From assembly GCF_000718305.1 (NCBI RefSeq), contig NZ_JOFQ01000019.1, forward strand, positions 78,888 to 142,887: a stretch of 64,000 nucleotides of DNA. The letters are read 5' to 3'. Made by a program: the position numbers and the translations under genes. This document shows positions 28,956 to 38,395 of the stretch, piece by piece. Positions within the stretch are counted from its first letter, which is position 1. Every line of letters starts with the position of its first letter. The DNA comes from Streptomyces niger (GTDB lineage Bacteria > Actinomycetota > Actinomycetes > Streptomycetales > Streptomycetaceae). Below the pieces are notes generated by a model. That model had not been told where the DNA came from, made no database searches, and worked only from the letters and a program-made list of their open reading frames with translations.

Positions 28956-30041
28956 TCAGTGCCGGGCGCGGCTCGGCTGGACGCGGGTGGGCTCGCCGGG
29001 CATCTTCGGGTGGTCGGGCGGGTAGGGCAGGTCGCCGAGTTCGGCATCGCGCTCGGCGAGTGCGAACACGGGCTCCAGTCCGAAGGCCTGGTCGGCCATG
29101 TCGGCGTGCACGTCGCCCCGTTCCGCGTACCGGGCCGGCATCGTGGCCAGGTCGAAGTCGAGCGGCTCGGCGTCGTCCAGCTCGTCCCAGCGCAGCGGCG
29201 CGGACACCGTGGCCTGCGGCCGGGGCCGCACCGAGTAGGCGGAGGCGATGGTGCGGTCCCGCGCCATCTGGTTGTAGTCCACGAAGACCCGGGTGCCGCG
29301 CTCCTCCTTCCACCAGGCCGTGGTGACCTGGTCGGGCATCCGGCGGGCCAGCTCGCGGCCGAGCGTGATGGCCGCGCGCCGCACCTCGGTGAAGGTCCAG
29401 CGCGGCTCGATCGGCACGTAGACGTGCAGGCCGCGACCCCCGGAGGTCTTCGGCCAGCCGCGCAGCCCGAGCTCGTCCAGGAGCGCGTGCAGCTCGTGTG
29501 CGGCCCGTACGGCGTCCGCGTAGTCGGTGCCCGGCTGCGGGTCGAGGTCGATGCGCAGCTCGTCGGGGTGGTCGGGCCGGTCGCGGCGGACCGGCCAGGG
29601 GTGGAAGGTCAGGCAGCCGAGGTTGGCCGCCCAGAGCACGGCGGCGAGTTCGGTGGGGCAGATCTCGTCGGCGGACCGGCCGCTGGGGAAGGTGATGTGC
29701 GCCGTCGGGAGCCAGTCGGGCTTGTTCTTCGGGGCGCGCTTCTGGAAGAACGATTCGCCGGTGACGCCGTCCGGGTACCGCTCCAGGGTCGTCGGCCGGT
29801 CGTGCAGCGCGCGGAGGATGCCGTCGCCGACGGCCAGGTAGTACTGCGCCACGTCCAGCTTGGTGAAGCCGCGCTCCGGGAAGTAGACCTTGTCCGGATG
29901 CGACAGCCGTACGGTACGGCCGCCGGCCTCGATCTCCGTCGCCGCGCCGCCCGCACGCTTTCGGCTGCCCTTCGCGCCGCCTTCGGCGTCGTTCGCACCC
30001 TTGGCACCGCTCGTGGCTCCGGCGCCACCTGAACCGCCCAT
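28956..30041 (-). CDS. ligD: LigD-type polymerase/primase domain protein (end-joining)
   Basis: 361 residues. After a Gly/Ala/Lys-rich N-terminus the archaeo-eukaryotic primase-like PolDom begins at about 42 (VRLSHPDKVYFPERGFTK). The catalytic DLDPQPG provides the two metal-binding Asp residues, and KTSGGRGLHVYVPI and VFVDYNQMARDRTIASAYSVR are diagnostic of LigD polymerase. It adds nucleotides at broken DNA ends during Ku-dependent repair. In Streptomyces the LigD activities are often on separate genes, as here, with the ligase divergent. GTG 30050 is an alternative start. Confidence 0.93.
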   Translation of the reverse strand: MGGSGGAGATSGAKGANDAEGGAKGSRKRAGGAATEIEAGGRTVRLSHPDKVYFPERGFTKLDVAQYYLAVGDGILRALHDRPTTLERYPDGVTGESFFQKRAPKNKPDWLPTAHITFPSGRSADEICPTELAAVLWAANLGCLTFHPWPVRRDRPDHPDELRIDLDPQPGTDYADAVRAAHELHALLDELGLRGWPKTSGGRGLHVYVPIEPRWTFTEVRRAAITLGRELARRMPDQVTTAWWKEERGTRVFVDYNQMARDRTIASAYSVRPRPQATVSAPLRWDELDDAEPLDFDLATMPARYAERGDVHADMADQAFGLEPVFALAERDAELGDLPYPPDHPKMPGEPTRVQPSRARH

Positions 30042-30147
30042 GAGCGCCACGGTAAGGGCACCCGGGTGGGGGCGCTCGTCGGGCGCCGGCCGCGCGGCCG
30101 GGTGCACTCGTCGGGCGACATGTGGGACGTACGAGCACAATCGAGGC

Positions 30148-31221
30148 ATGGATCTCCCGGTGATGCCACCCGTGAAGCCGATGCTGGCGAAGCCGGCGGC
30201 GAAGATCCCGCCCGGCATGCAGTACGAGGCCAAGTGGGACGGCTTCCGGGCCATCGTCTTCCGGGACGGCGACGAGGTGGAGCTCGGCAGCCGTACCGGC
30301 AAGTCCCTCACCCGCTACTTCCCCGAGCTGGTCGAGGCGGTGCGCGCCAATCTGCCCGCGCGCTGCGTCCTCGACGGCGAGATCGTGATCGCGCGCGGCG
30401 ACCGGCTGGACTTCGATGCGCTCACCGAGCGCATCCACCCCGCCAAGTCCCGGGTGGACACGCTGGCCGAGCGGACCCCGGCCGGCTTCGTGGCGTTCGA
30501 CCTGCTGGCGCTGGACAACGAAGCGCTGCTGCGCACGCCCCAGAAGGAGCGGCGGGCGCGGCTCACCGAAGCGCTGCGGGGCGCCGAGGCCCCCGTGCAC
30601 CTCGCACCCGCCACCACGGACCCCGATGTCGCGGCCGAGTGGTTCACGCAGTACGAGGGCGCGGGGCTGGACGGCGTGCTCGCCAAGCCGCTGGACATGC
30701 CGTACCGGCCCGACGAACGGGTCATGGTCAAGGTCAAGCACGAGCGCACGGCGGACTGCGTACTGGCCGGCTTCCGCTACCACAAGAGCGGCCCGGTGGT
30801 CGGCTCACTGCTGCTGGGCCTCTACGATGCGGCCGGCGCGCTGCAGCACGTAGGCGTGTGCGCCGCGTTCTCCATGAAGCGCCGCGAGGAGCTGGTGGCG
30901 GAGCTGGAACCGCTGCGCATGGAGTCGGCGGCGGGCCACCCGTGGGCGGACTGGGCGAACGCCGAGGCGCACGAGTCCGCGCGGATGCCCGGCGCGCCCA
31001 GCCGCTGGAGCGGCAAGAAGGACCTGTCCTGGCTGCCGCTGCGCCCGGAGCGCGTCCTGGAGGTGGCGTACGACCACATGGAGAACGAGCAGCGCTTCCG
31101 GCACACGGCCCAGTTCCGCCGCTGGCGCCCGGACCGCGCCCCGGAGAGCTGCACGTACGCCCAGCTGGAGGAGCCGGTGCGGTACGACCTGGGGAAGGTA
31201 CTGACGCGCACCGTGCAGTGA
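30148..31221 (+). CDS. ATP-dependent DNA ligase (LigD ligase-domain type)
   Basis: 357 residues. The adenylated lysine is K29 in EAKWDGFR (KxDG motif I); further nucleotidyltransferase motifs are LDGEIV, DLLALD, EGAGLDGVLAK and VMVKVKH. A C-terminal OB-fold follows (CVLAGFRYH). It seals nicks or double-strand breaks and pairs functionally with the divergent polymerase gene 106 bases away. The start is ATG 30148, with no clear Shine-Dalgarno spacing, so it may be leaderless. No Ku gene lies in this window. Confidence 0.94.
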   Translation: MDLPVMPPVKPMLAKPAAKIPPGMQYEAKWDGFRAIVFRDGDEVELGSRTGKSLTRYFPELVEAVRANLPARCVLDGEIVIARGDRLDFDALTERIHPAKSRVDTLAERTPAGFVAFDLLALDNEALLRTPQKERRARLTEALRGAEAPVHLAPATTDPDVAAEWFTQYEGAGLDGVLAKPLDMPYRPDERVMVKVKHERTADCVLAGFRYHKSGPVVGSLLLGLYDAAGALQHVGVCAAFSMKRREELVAELEPLRMESAAGHPWADWANAEAHESARMPGAPSRWSGKKDLSWLPLRPERVLEVAYDHMENEQRFRHTAQFRRWRPDRAPESCTYAQLEEPVRYDLGKVLTRTVQ

Positions 31222-31253
31222 GGCCGTGCGCAGGCCCACGGGCCGCCGAAACG

Positions 31254-31844
31254 TCACGCCAGGTCGGCGCCCTTCGGTACGACGACGCCGTAGAGGTCCC
31301 CGATCGTGGCGAGCGCACTGTGGTGGATCTGCTCGGCGGTCAGCTCGGTACCGCCGCCCGTCAGGGGCCGCGTGGCGCAGGCGTCGGCGACGACGGTGGG
31401 CGCGTAGCCGCGCAGGAACGCACCTTCGGCGGTGAAGGTGACGCACATGTGCGTCATAAAGCCGGCGATGATCACGTCCTTGCGACCGGCGGCCTCGATC
31501 TGCTGCTGGAGGTCGGTGCCGTGGAACGAGTTCGGCGCGTGCTTCACCACGACCGGCTCCCCGTCCACGGGGGCCACGTCGGGGTGGACGGCGCCGATCT
31601 CCGCACGGATGTCGTACGGGGTGTCCGGACCGCCGTCGTGGACGACGTGGACGACCGGCGTCCCCGCCTCGCGCGCCCGCGCCAGCAGCGCCGCCGCGGC
31701 GTCCAGGGCGGCGCGCCAGCCGGTCAGCTCCATCACGCCCCGCGTGTAGGTGTTCTGGAAGTCGACCATGATCAGTGTGGCGTCGGCGAGGGACGCCGGG
31801 GTCTCGTCGAATCCGTTGACCTGGCGCAGCGTCGTCGTAGGCAT
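31254..31844 (-). CDS. isochorismatase-like cysteine hydrolase
   Basis: 196 residues. The catalytic triad is D28 (MVDFQN), K101 (VVVKHAPNSF) and C134 (THMCVTFTA), with the family cis-peptide region just before the Cys. It hydrolyses amides or N-carbamoyl compounds; the exact substrate is unknown. It starts 132 bases from a divergent GlxA-type regulator with an inverted repeat between, so that regulator probably controls it. Confidence 0.93.
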   Translation of the reverse strand: MPTTTLRQVNGFDETPASLADATLIMVDFQNTYTRGVMELTGWRAALDAAAALLARAREAGTPVVHVVHDGGPDTPYDIRAEIGAVHPDVAPVDGEPVVVKHAPNSFHGTDLQQQIEAAGRKDVIIAGFMTHMCVTFTAEGAFLRGYAPTVVADACATRPLTGGGTELTAEQIHHSALATIGDLYGVVVPKGADLA

Positions 31845-31930
31845 GGCAGAAGCCCTTCTCAGGCGGGGTGTTGGGGCGCCGGCCGCCTGGCGGCGCCGAC
31901 GTGTTCGACGCTACGATCCGCGCGCTGATG

Positions 31931-31955
31931 TCTGCAATGTCATCCGACTTGCAGA
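31931..31955. promoter_or_regulatory. inverted repeat between hydrolase and GlxA regulator
   Basis: TCTGCAA (31931-31937) and TTGCAGA (31949-31955) are perfect 7-base arms separated by 11 bases, giving an 18-base centre-to-centre spacing suitable for a dimer on one face of DNA. It sits in the 132-base divergent promoter and just upstream of the regulator's AGGGGGAAGC ribosome site. Confidence 0.5.
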
Positions 31956-31976
31956 TCCGGACACCCAGGGGGAAGC

Positions 31977-32969
31977 GTGGCCGCACCGAAACGCCTCGTC
32001 GTCATCGTCGTCTTCGACGGGGTCGACCTGTTGGACATCACCGGCCCGCCGGAGGTGTTCGCCCTCTTGCAGCGCGAGGTCGACTCCGACACCGGCTACG
32101 AGGTGCTACTGGCCGCCGAGACCGCGGAGCCGGTCACCACCGCGGCCGGCGTGCGGGTCCTGCCCGACACCACGTTCGAGGAGGTGACCGGCCGGAGCAT
32201 CGACACGCTCCTGGTCCCCGGCTCCGTCCGCATCGACGCCGACCGGCGCGTGACCGCCCTGGCGGACCCGGCCGTCACCGCACGCGTCGCACAGCTCGCG
32301 GGCGCCGCGCGCCGCATCGCCTCCGTGTGCGTCGGCGCCCACCTCTTGGCCGCCGCGGGCCTGCTCGACGGGAAGCGCGCGACCACGCACTGGTCGACCG
32401 CCCGCCAGCTCGCCGCCGACCACCCCGCCGTCACCGTGGACGCCGACCCGATCTTCATCCGCGACGGCGCCGTGTGGACCGGCGCGGGCATCAGCTCCTG
32501 CCTGGATTTGTCCCTGGCCCTGGTCGCCGAGGACTTCGGCGAGGCCGCCGCCCTTCGGGTGGCCCGCCAGCTCGTGATGTACCTCAAGCGCCCCGGCGGG
32601 CAGAGCCAGTTCTCCGTACCCCTCGAACCGGTCTCCCCGACCCGCCGCATCGAGGACCTGCGGCAGTACATCGGCCGCAACCTGTCCCGGCCTCTCGGCC
32701 TCGCCGACCTGGCCGCGTACGCCCACGTCTCCGAGCGGCAGCTCTCGCGCATCTTCAAGGCCGACCTCGGCACGACACCGGCCGCCTACATCGAGTCCGC
32801 CCGCGTCGAACTCGCCCGCAACCGGCTGGAGTCGACCGACGAGACCCTCGAACGCATCGCCGCGACCTGCGGCTTCGGCACCGTCGACACCCTCATCCGG
32901 GCCTTCCGCCGCCAACTGGCGACCACGCCGACCGAGTACCGCAACGGTTTCCGGTACGCCGCGCGGTGA
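31977..32969 (+). CDS. GlxA family transcriptional regulator (DJ-1/PfpI plus AraC HTH)
   Basis: 330 residues from GTG 31977 with AGGGGGAAGC upstream. Residues about 5-185 form a DJ-1/PfpI-like sensor domain with Cys in SVCVGAHLLAAAG. Residues about 225-325 form the double AraC helix-turn-helix (LADLAAYAHVSERQLSRIFK, then ERIAATCGFGTVDTLIRAFRR). Such proteins sense a small molecule and activate adjacent catabolic genes; here the divergent cysteine hydrolase is the likely target. Confidence 0.93.
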   Translation: MAAPKRLVVIVVFDGVDLLDITGPPEVFALLQREVDSDTGYEVLLAAETAEPVTTAAGVRVLPDTTFEEVTGRSIDTLLVPGSVRIDADRRVTALADPAVTARVAQLAGAARRIASVCVGAHLLAAAGLLDGKRATTHWSTARQLAADHPAVTVDADPIFIRDGAVWTGAGISSCLDLSLALVAEDFGEAAALRVARQLVMYLKRPGGQSQFSVPLEPVSPTRRIEDLRQYIGRNLSRPLGLADLAAYAHVSERQLSRIFKADLGTTPAAYIESARVELARNRLESTDETLERIAATCGFGTVDTLIRAFRRQLATTPTEYRNGFRYAAR

Positions 32970-32980
32970 AGCGCGGCGCA

Positions 32981-33021
32981 GCCTGCCGCCGGCCGACTCC
33001 CGCACCCGCCCGGCGGCAGGC
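32981..33021 (+). terminator. terminator after the GlxA regulator
   Basis: GCCTGCCGCCGG (32981-32992) pairs perfectly with CCGGCGGCAGGC (33010-33021) around a 17-base loop, starting 12 bases after the stop codon. Confidence 0.8.
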
Positions 33022-33038
33022 TACGAGGCACATGCGAG

Positions 33039-33067
33039 CGAGGCCCCGCCTCTCGGGCAGGGCCTCG
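33039..33067 (-). terminator. second hairpin, probable msrB-side terminator
   Basis: CGAGGCCC (33039-33046) pairs with GGGCCTCG (33060-33067), loop 13 bases. It lies about 50 bases beyond the msrB stop on the minus strand and probably ends the murC-msrB transcript. Confidence 0.65.
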
Positions 33068-33116
33068 TCACTCACCTGCGGGAAGCGGGCCCGGGCCGCT
33101 CGGCCGGCCCACGGGC

Positions 33117-33524
33117 TCAGCCCTCTTCCGGAGCCAGCCGCAGCGAGATGGAGTTGATGCAGTAGCGCTGGTCGGTGGGGGTGGGGTAGCCCTCGCCCTC
33201 GAAGACGTGACCCAGGTGGGAGCCGCAGCGGGCGCAGCGCACCTCCGTACGGACCATTCCGTGGCTACGGTCCTCCAGCAGCTCGACGGCGTCGGAGTCC
33301 TTCGGGTCGTAGAAGGACGGCCAGCCGCAGTGGCTGGCGAACTTCGTGTCCGAGCGGAACAGTTCGGCGCCGCACGCCCGGCAGGAGTAGACGCCGGGCG
33401 TCTCGGTGTCGGTGTACTCGCCGACGAAGGCGGGCTCCGTGCCGGCCTCGCGCAGGACGTGGTACTCCGCGGGGCTCAGCTCGGCGCGCCACTGCTCGTC
33501 GGGCTTGTCGATCTCGTAGGCCAT
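33117..33524 (-). CDS. msrB: peptide-methionine (R)-S-oxide reductase MsrB
   Basis: 135 residues. Zinc is held by C48-x2-C51 and C97-x2-C100; the catalytic Cys is C122 in RYCINS, and C66 in SHCGWPSF is the candidate resolving Cys. It reduces oxidised methionine R-sulfoxide in proteins. AAGGAGCGAGACC precedes the ATG. It lies 42 bases downstream of murC on the same strand and is probably co-transcribed. Confidence 0.97.
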   Translation of the reverse strand: MAYEIDKPDEQWRAELSPAEYHVLREAGTEPAFVGEYTDTETPGVYSCRACGAELFRSDTKFASHCGWPSFYDPKDSDAVELLEDRSHGMVRTEVRCARCGSHLGHVFEGEGYPTPTDQRYCINSISLRLAPEEG

Positions 33525-33566
33525 GGTCTCGCTCCTTCGGGCCGGTGGGTGTCCGGTGGGGCCGCC

Positions 33567-34964
33567 TCAGGCGTCGAGGCGGGCCAGGATCTCGGGTCCC
33601 AGCTCCGTCACGTCACCCGCGCCCATGGTCAGAACAAGGTCACCCGGGCCTGCCATTCCGGCGATGACCTCGGGGATCGCGGCCTTGTCGTGCTCGGCGG
33701 TCACCGTCGCGCCGGCCGCCTCGGCGGCCTTGACGATCATGTCGCTGGTCACGCCCGGGATCGGGTCCTCGCGGGCCGGGTAGATGTCCAGGACCACGGA
33801 GGCGTCGGCCAGCGCCAGCGCCTGGCCCATCTCGCGGCCCAGCTCCTGGGTGCGGGAGAAGAGATGCGGCTGGAAGACGACGAGGACGCGGGAACCGGCC
33901 GCGGCGCCGCGGATCGCCTCCAGGTCGGCGGTCATCTCGGTGGGGTGGTGCGCGTAGGAATCGATGACCTGGACGCCCTTGGCCTCGCCCTTGAGCTGGA
34001 GGCGGCGCTTGACGCCGGTGTACGAGCCGAGGGCCGATGCCAGGTTGTGCGGCGGGAGGCCGAGCGCGGTGCCGGCGGCGAGGGCCGCGACGGCGTTGAG
34101 GGCGTAGTGCCGGCCGGGCACCGAGACGGTGAAGGTGAGGACCTTGCCGTTCGCGAGGGTGACGGTGACCTCGCTGGTCAGCCCGCGCTGGTTGATCTTG
34201 AAGACCCGTACGTCGGCGTCCTCGGCCTCGCCGTACGTGACCACCTGGACGTCGGCGCGACCGGCGAGGCGGGAGGTCAGCTCGCGGGCGCCGGGGTGGT
34301 CGGCGGAGACGACGAGGGTGCCGCCGGGGCGGACCCGGGCCACGAACGTCTCGAAGGACTCGTAGATCTCCTCCATCGAGGCGTAGTTGGCGTGGTGGTC
34401 CAGCTCGACGTTGAGGATGATCGCGACTTCCGGGGCGTACTTGTGGAAGCTGCGGTCCGACTCGTCGGCCTCGGCCACGAAGATCTCGCCGGCGCCGTGC
34501 CGGGCGTTGGAGCCGGGCGCGTCGAGGTCGCCCCCGATGGCGTACGACGGGTCGAGACCCAGGGTGGTGAGCGCGACGGCCAGCATGGAGGTGGTGGTCG
34601 TCTTGCCGTGCGTGCCGGCGACGGCGATCGGGCGGGCGCCGTCCATCAGGGCGGCCAGCGCGTCGGAGCGGTGCACGACGGGGATGCCTCGCTCGGCCGC
34701 CGCGGCCAGCTCCGGGTTGTCGGCGCGGATGGCGGAGGAGACGACGACGCTGGTGGCGTCCGCGCCGAGATGCTCGGCGGCGTGGCCGATGTGGACCGTG
34801 GCGCCGGCCTCACGGAGGGCCAGGACGGTCGCCGACTCCCGGGCGTCGCTGCCCGCGACGGCGGCGCCGCGCTGCGCCAGGATCTTCGCGATGCCGGACA
34901 TGCCGGCGCCGCCGATGCCGATGAAGTGCGGTCGGTCCATCGCGGCGGGGATGCCGGGTGCCAT
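33567..34964 (-). CDS. murC: UDP-N-acetylmuramate--L-alanine ligase MurC
   Basis: 465 residues. The N-terminal Rossmann motif is FIGIGGAGMSGIA, the ATP-binding P-loop GTHGKTTTT (117-125), then EADESDRSF, LNVELDHHANY and the C-terminal DSYAHHPTEM motif, all diagnostic of MurC. It adds L-Ala to UDP-MurNAc in peptidoglycan synthesis. The start is ATG 34964 after GGGAGACGTCACG. Its position away from the dcw division cluster is normal for Streptomyces. Confidence 0.97.
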   Translation of the reverse strand: MAPGIPAAMDRPHFIGIGGAGMSGIAKILAQRGAAVAGSDARESATVLALREAGATVHIGHAAEHLGADATSVVVSSAIRADNPELAAAAERGIPVVHRSDALAALMDGARPIAVAGTHGKTTTTSMLAVALTTLGLDPSYAIGGDLDAPGSNARHGAGEIFVAEADESDRSFHKYAPEVAIILNVELDHHANYASMEEIYESFETFVARVRPGGTLVVSADHPGARELTSRLAGRADVQVVTYGEAEDADVRVFKINQRGLTSEVTVTLANGKVLTFTVSVPGRHYALNAVAALAAGTALGLPPHNLASALGSYTGVKRRLQLKGEAKGVQVIDSYAHHPTEMTADLEAIRGAAAGSRVLVVFQPHLFSRTQELGREMGQALALADASVVLDIYPAREDPIPGVTSDMIVKAAEAAGATVTAEHDKAAIPEVIAGMAGPGDLVLTMGAGDVTELGPEILARLDA

Positions 34965-35092
34965 CGTGACGTCTCCCTGGTCGGTCTGCTCGGCCGGCGG
35001 TCGCCGGCGGGCTTGTCGGTCGGGCTCGATTCTCGCACCCCGCACCGACAAACCCGGCCGCGGCCGGTCGGCACCCGCCACCACGGCGCGGA

Positions 35093-35764
35093 TCAGCGCC
35101 GGACGATCCCCTGCGCCGTCGCCGCCGCGACCGCGGACGTGCGCGAGTCGACCCCCAGCTTGGTGTAGATGTGCACGAGGTGGGACTTCACGGTCGCCTG
35201 GCTGAGGAAGAGCCGCTTGCTGATCTGCGCGTTGGACAGGCCGTCGGCGACCAGTTGCAGCACCTCGGTCTCGCGGCGCGAGAGCGCGGCCGCCGGAGTG
35301 CGCATGCGGTCCATCAGGCGCAGCGCGACGGCCGGCGCGAGTGCCGACTTCCCCGCCGCTGCCGTGCGGACGGCGGCGGCCAGCTCCTCGGGCGGCGCGT
35401 CCTTGAGGAGGTAGCCGGTGGCGCCTGCCTCGATGGCGGCGAGGATGTCGGCGTCCGTGTCGTACGTGGTGAGCACCAGGACGCGCGGGGCGCCGTCCCG
35501 GGCGGTGATCTCCGCGGTGGCCTGCGGGCCGCGCATCTCACCGGCGAACTGGAGGTCCATGAGGACCACGTCGACGCCGGGCCGGGCCGCGAGCGCCACG
35601 GCTTCCTCGGCGGTGGGCACGTCGGCGACCACTTCGAAGTCCGGTTCGGTCTCCAGTACGGCCCGCAGCCCGGCGCGTACGACAGGGTGGTCGTCGGCCA
35701 GCAGGAGGCGGATGCGGCCGCCTTCCGGTGCGGCGGGACTGCCGGTGTACGGGGCGTCGGTCAC
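35093..35764 (-). CDS. NarL/LuxR-family response regulator
   Basis: 223 residues. Receiver domain about 16-135: acidic pair DD in LLADDHPVVR, phospho-acceptor D70 (VVLMDLQF), Lys in YLLKDAP. The C-terminal LuxR HTH is LSRRETEVLQLVADGLSNAQ and ATVKSHLVHIYTKLGV. GTG 35764 overlaps the kinase stop by four bases (GTGA), so the pair is translationally coupled. It probably controls the divergent ABC exporter at 37267. Confidence 0.95.
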   Translation of the reverse strand: MTDAPYTGSPAAPEGGRIRLLLADDHPVVRAGLRAVLETEPDFEVVADVPTAEEAVALAARPGVDVVLMDLQFAGEMRGPQATAEITARDGAPRVLVLTTYDTDADILAAIEAGATGYLLKDAPPEELAAAVRTAAAGKSALAPAVALRLMDRMRTPAAALSRRETEVLQLVADGLSNAQISKRLFLSQATVKSHLVHIYTKLGVDSRTSAVAAATAQGIVRR

Positions 35765-36999
35765 GTGCGGTCCTGTTCGGAGGGGCCGGACGGCGTGGTG
35801 GCGGTGGACGGGTGCGCGAACGGCAGGGTGACCGCGACGGCCGTGCCCTCCCCCGGCGCCGATTCGACCACGAAGGTGCCGTGCAGAGCCCGCGCCCGGG
35901 CACGCATCGCGGCAAGGCCGAAGCCGGAGCCTTCGGTGTCGGTGCCGGGCGCCGGGACCGCGTCGGGCCGGAAACCGGCGCCGTCGTCCACGACATCGAG
36001 GGCGACCTCGGTGTCCATGTAGCTGAGGGTCAGTTCCACCCGTTGTGCCGCGGCGTGCCGCACCGTGTTGGCCAGCGCCGACTGGGCGATACGGAGCAGG
36101 GCGACCTCCTGGGCGGTGGGCAGCCCCGCGGGCGTACCGGACACCTGGCAGTGCACGGCCAGCCCCGAGGCGCGTGCCGTGGTGGCGCACAGCCGTTCCA
36201 GGGCGGCGGGCAGCGAGCTGTGGTCCAGGCCCGGCGGGCTCAGGGCGTGCACGAAGCGGCGGGCCTCGGCGAGGTTGTCGACGGCGGCCTCGCGGGCGTG
36301 CCGTACGTGGCCGAGGGCGTCTCCCGGCCGGTCGGGCAGGGAGCGTTCCGCGGCGCGCAGCAGCAGCTGGATGCTGGACAGGCCTTGGGCGAGGGTGTCG
36401 TGGATCTCGCGGGCCAGCCGTTCGCGCTCGGCCAGGACGCCCGCGGTGCGTTCGGCGGCGGCCAGCTCGCCGCGGGTCGCCGTCAGCTCCTCGACGACAC
36501 GGCGGCGCTGCTCGCTCTCCCGGTACAGCGCCTGGTACCCGAGGACGACGGCGACCGCGACGGCCGCGCCGAGGGCGGGTCCGAGCACCGTGCCCACGGT
36601 GAGTGTGCCGGCGTGCCACCCGAAGCCCCCGACGGCCACGGCGGTGGTGGCCGCGACGAGCGGCAGCGCCCACCTCAGGGGCAGCAGGTGGAGCTGCACG
36701 AAGAAGAGCGGGAAGGCGAGCCACACGCCGTCCGGGGTGAGCAGGACCAGGGTCGCCCATACGGCCAGTACGGCGGCCAGCCAGAGGGCTGCGGCGGCCG
36801 GTGCCGCGGAGACCTTGGGGAGTACCGGACCGAGCGCGTACACGAGGGCGAGCACGACCGTCGCCCCGATGACGGCCGGCGCGTCGGGCGTGTGCGCGGC
36901 GGTCGCGCGGGCCCCGGCGAGCGCCAGCAGCGCGGCGACCATCAGGTGCAGGCAGAGGCGCAGCACACGGAGTACGGGGGTGAGGGAGTGCGGGTTCAC
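35761..36999 (-). CDS. sensor histidine kinase (HisKA_3 type)
   Basis: 412 residues from GTG 36999. The N-terminal half has five to six membrane segments with almost no extracellular loop, suggesting intramembrane or partner-dependent sensing. The dimerisation region carries phospho-acceptor H200 in REIHDTLAQGLSSIQ; the ATPase has ANTVRHAAAQ (N box), DDGAGF (G1) and GSGFGLAAMRARA (G2). Such small kinases linked to ABC exporters often respond to cell-envelope stress or antimicrobial peptides. Confidence 0.94.
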   Translation of the reverse strand: MNPHSLTPVLRVLRLCLHLMVAALLALAGARATAAHTPDAPAVIGATVVLALVYALGPVLPKVSAAPAAAALWLAAVLAVWATLVLLTPDGVWLAFPLFFVQLHLLPLRWALPLVAATTAVAVGGFGWHAGTLTVGTVLGPALGAAVAVAVVLGYQALYRESEQRRRVVEELTATRGELAAAERTAGVLAERERLAREIHDTLAQGLSSIQLLLRAAERSLPDRPGDALGHVRHAREAAVDNLAEARRFVHALSPPGLDHSSLPAALERLCATTARASGLAVHCQVSGTPAGLPTAQEVALLRIAQSALANTVRHAAAQRVELTLSYMDTEVALDVVDDGAGFRPDAVPAPGTDTEGSGFGLAAMRARARALHGTFVVESAPGEGTAVAVTLPFAHPSTATTPSGPSEQDRT

Positions 37000-37266
37000 G
37001 TGCTCATTCCGGTCGCGTACTCGTGCGGCGCGTCACCGCGCTCCTACGAAGCATCGATCCGCCCCGAAGGGGCCGGGCCGATGCCCCTCAAGGCTAGGCG
37101 GAGCCCGCCCCTCAGGCATCAACCGAAAGATTGACCGTTCCTGCCCCCTTCCGATCCGCGTGAAGCCCTCCACGGCGCGATGCCCGGGACACCCCGGCCC
37201 GGCGAGATTGGACGACAGCCGCCGGGCACCGGGCCCGGCACCGTACGCAAAGGACATCCGAGGGCC

Positions 37267-38340
37267 GTGTTCGTCGCCTGGAGAGATCTGAGGTTCGCCA
37301 AGGGCCGGTTCGCCCTGATGGGGACCGTCATCGTGCTGATCACCGTGCTGGTGGGGCTGCTGTCCGGCCTGACGGCCGGCCTGGGCCGGGAGAACACCTC
37401 GGCGATCACCGACCTGCCCGCCGACCGCCTCGTCTTCTCCTCCCCCGCCGGGGGCGACGACGTATCGTTCGCCGACTCGCACGTCAGCGCGGAGACGGCC
37501 GAGCGCTGGGCCGCCGTACCCGGGGTCGAGCGGGCCGAGCCGCTGGGCATCGCCACCACGAAGGCCGAGTCCGGCGCACGGAACGCGGCGGTGTCCGCCT
37601 TCGGAGTCCGCCCCGGCTCCCGTACGGCCCCGGACGCCCGGCGGATCGCGACCGGCAGCGCCGTGCTCTCCCGGAAGGCCGCCGAGACACTGGGCCTACG
37701 GGCCGGCGACCGGCTCGCACTCGCCGGGCAGCGCCTACAGGTGGCCGCCGTCGCAGGCGAGGGGATGTACAGCCACACCCCCGTCGTGTGGCTCTCCCTC
37801 CACGACTGGCAGCGGGTGAGCGGCGGCACGAAGGGCTCGACCGTCCTCGCCCTGAACACCCGGGCCGCCGCCGGCGACCTGGCGGCGGCCGACCGACGGC
37901 TCGGCACCAGAACAGTGACTCCCACCGACGCCCTGCAGGCCATCGGCTCCTACACCGCCGAGAACGGCTCGCTCCAAATGATGCGCGGCTTCCTCTTCGT
38001 CATCTCGGCGCTGGTCATCGGAGCGTTCTTCACCGTGTGGACGATCCAGCGCAGCGGCGACGTGGCCGTACTGAAGGCGCTCGGCGCCTCGACCCGCTAC
38101 CTCCTCAGGGACGCGCTGGGACAGGCCGTCGTCCTGCTGGCCCTCGGTACGGGCCTGGGCACCGCACTCACCGTCGGCGTGGGCGCGGCGGTCGCCGGCG
38201 CCGTCCCCTTCGTACTCGACCCGACCACCGTCCTCGTACCGGCGCTGATCATGATCGCCCTGGGCGCCCTGGGCGCCGCGCTGGCCGTCCGCCGCATCAC
38301 CTCCGTAGACCCGCTGACGGCCCTGGGAAGCGCCCGGTGA
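37267..38340 (+). CDS. ABC transporter permease (FtsX/MacB fold)
   Basis: 357 residues from GTG 37267 with CCGAGGG upstream. One membrane helix near the N-terminus (about 17-40), a large extracellular domain (about 45-235), and three C-terminal helices; RITSVDPLTALGS at the end is typical of FtsX-type exporters (DevC/MacB). It forms a membrane pair with the ATPase encoded 55 bases downstream. It is likely an antimicrobial or lipid exporter regulated by the divergent two-component system. Confidence 0.93.
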   Translation: MFVAWRDLRFAKGRFALMGTVIVLITVLVGLLSGLTAGLGRENTSAITDLPADRLVFSSPAGGDDVSFADSHVSAETAERWAAVPGVERAEPLGIATTKAESGARNAAVSAFGVRPGSRTAPDARRIATGSAVLSRKAAETLGLRAGDRLALAGQRLQVAAVAGEGMYSHTPVVWLSLHDWQRVSGGTKGSTVLALNTRAAAGDLAAADRRLGTRTVTPTDALQAIGSYTAENGSLQMMRGFLFVISALVIGAFFTVWTIQRSGDVAVLKALGASTRYLLRDALGQAVVLLALGTGLGTALTVGVGAAVAGAVPFVLDPTTVLVPALIMIALGALGAALAVRRITSVDPLTALGSAR

Positions 38341-38395
38341 CGCCCGACCATCACCCCGACCCCCGCATCGCCCCGAAGCCCCCGTGGAGCGCCCC

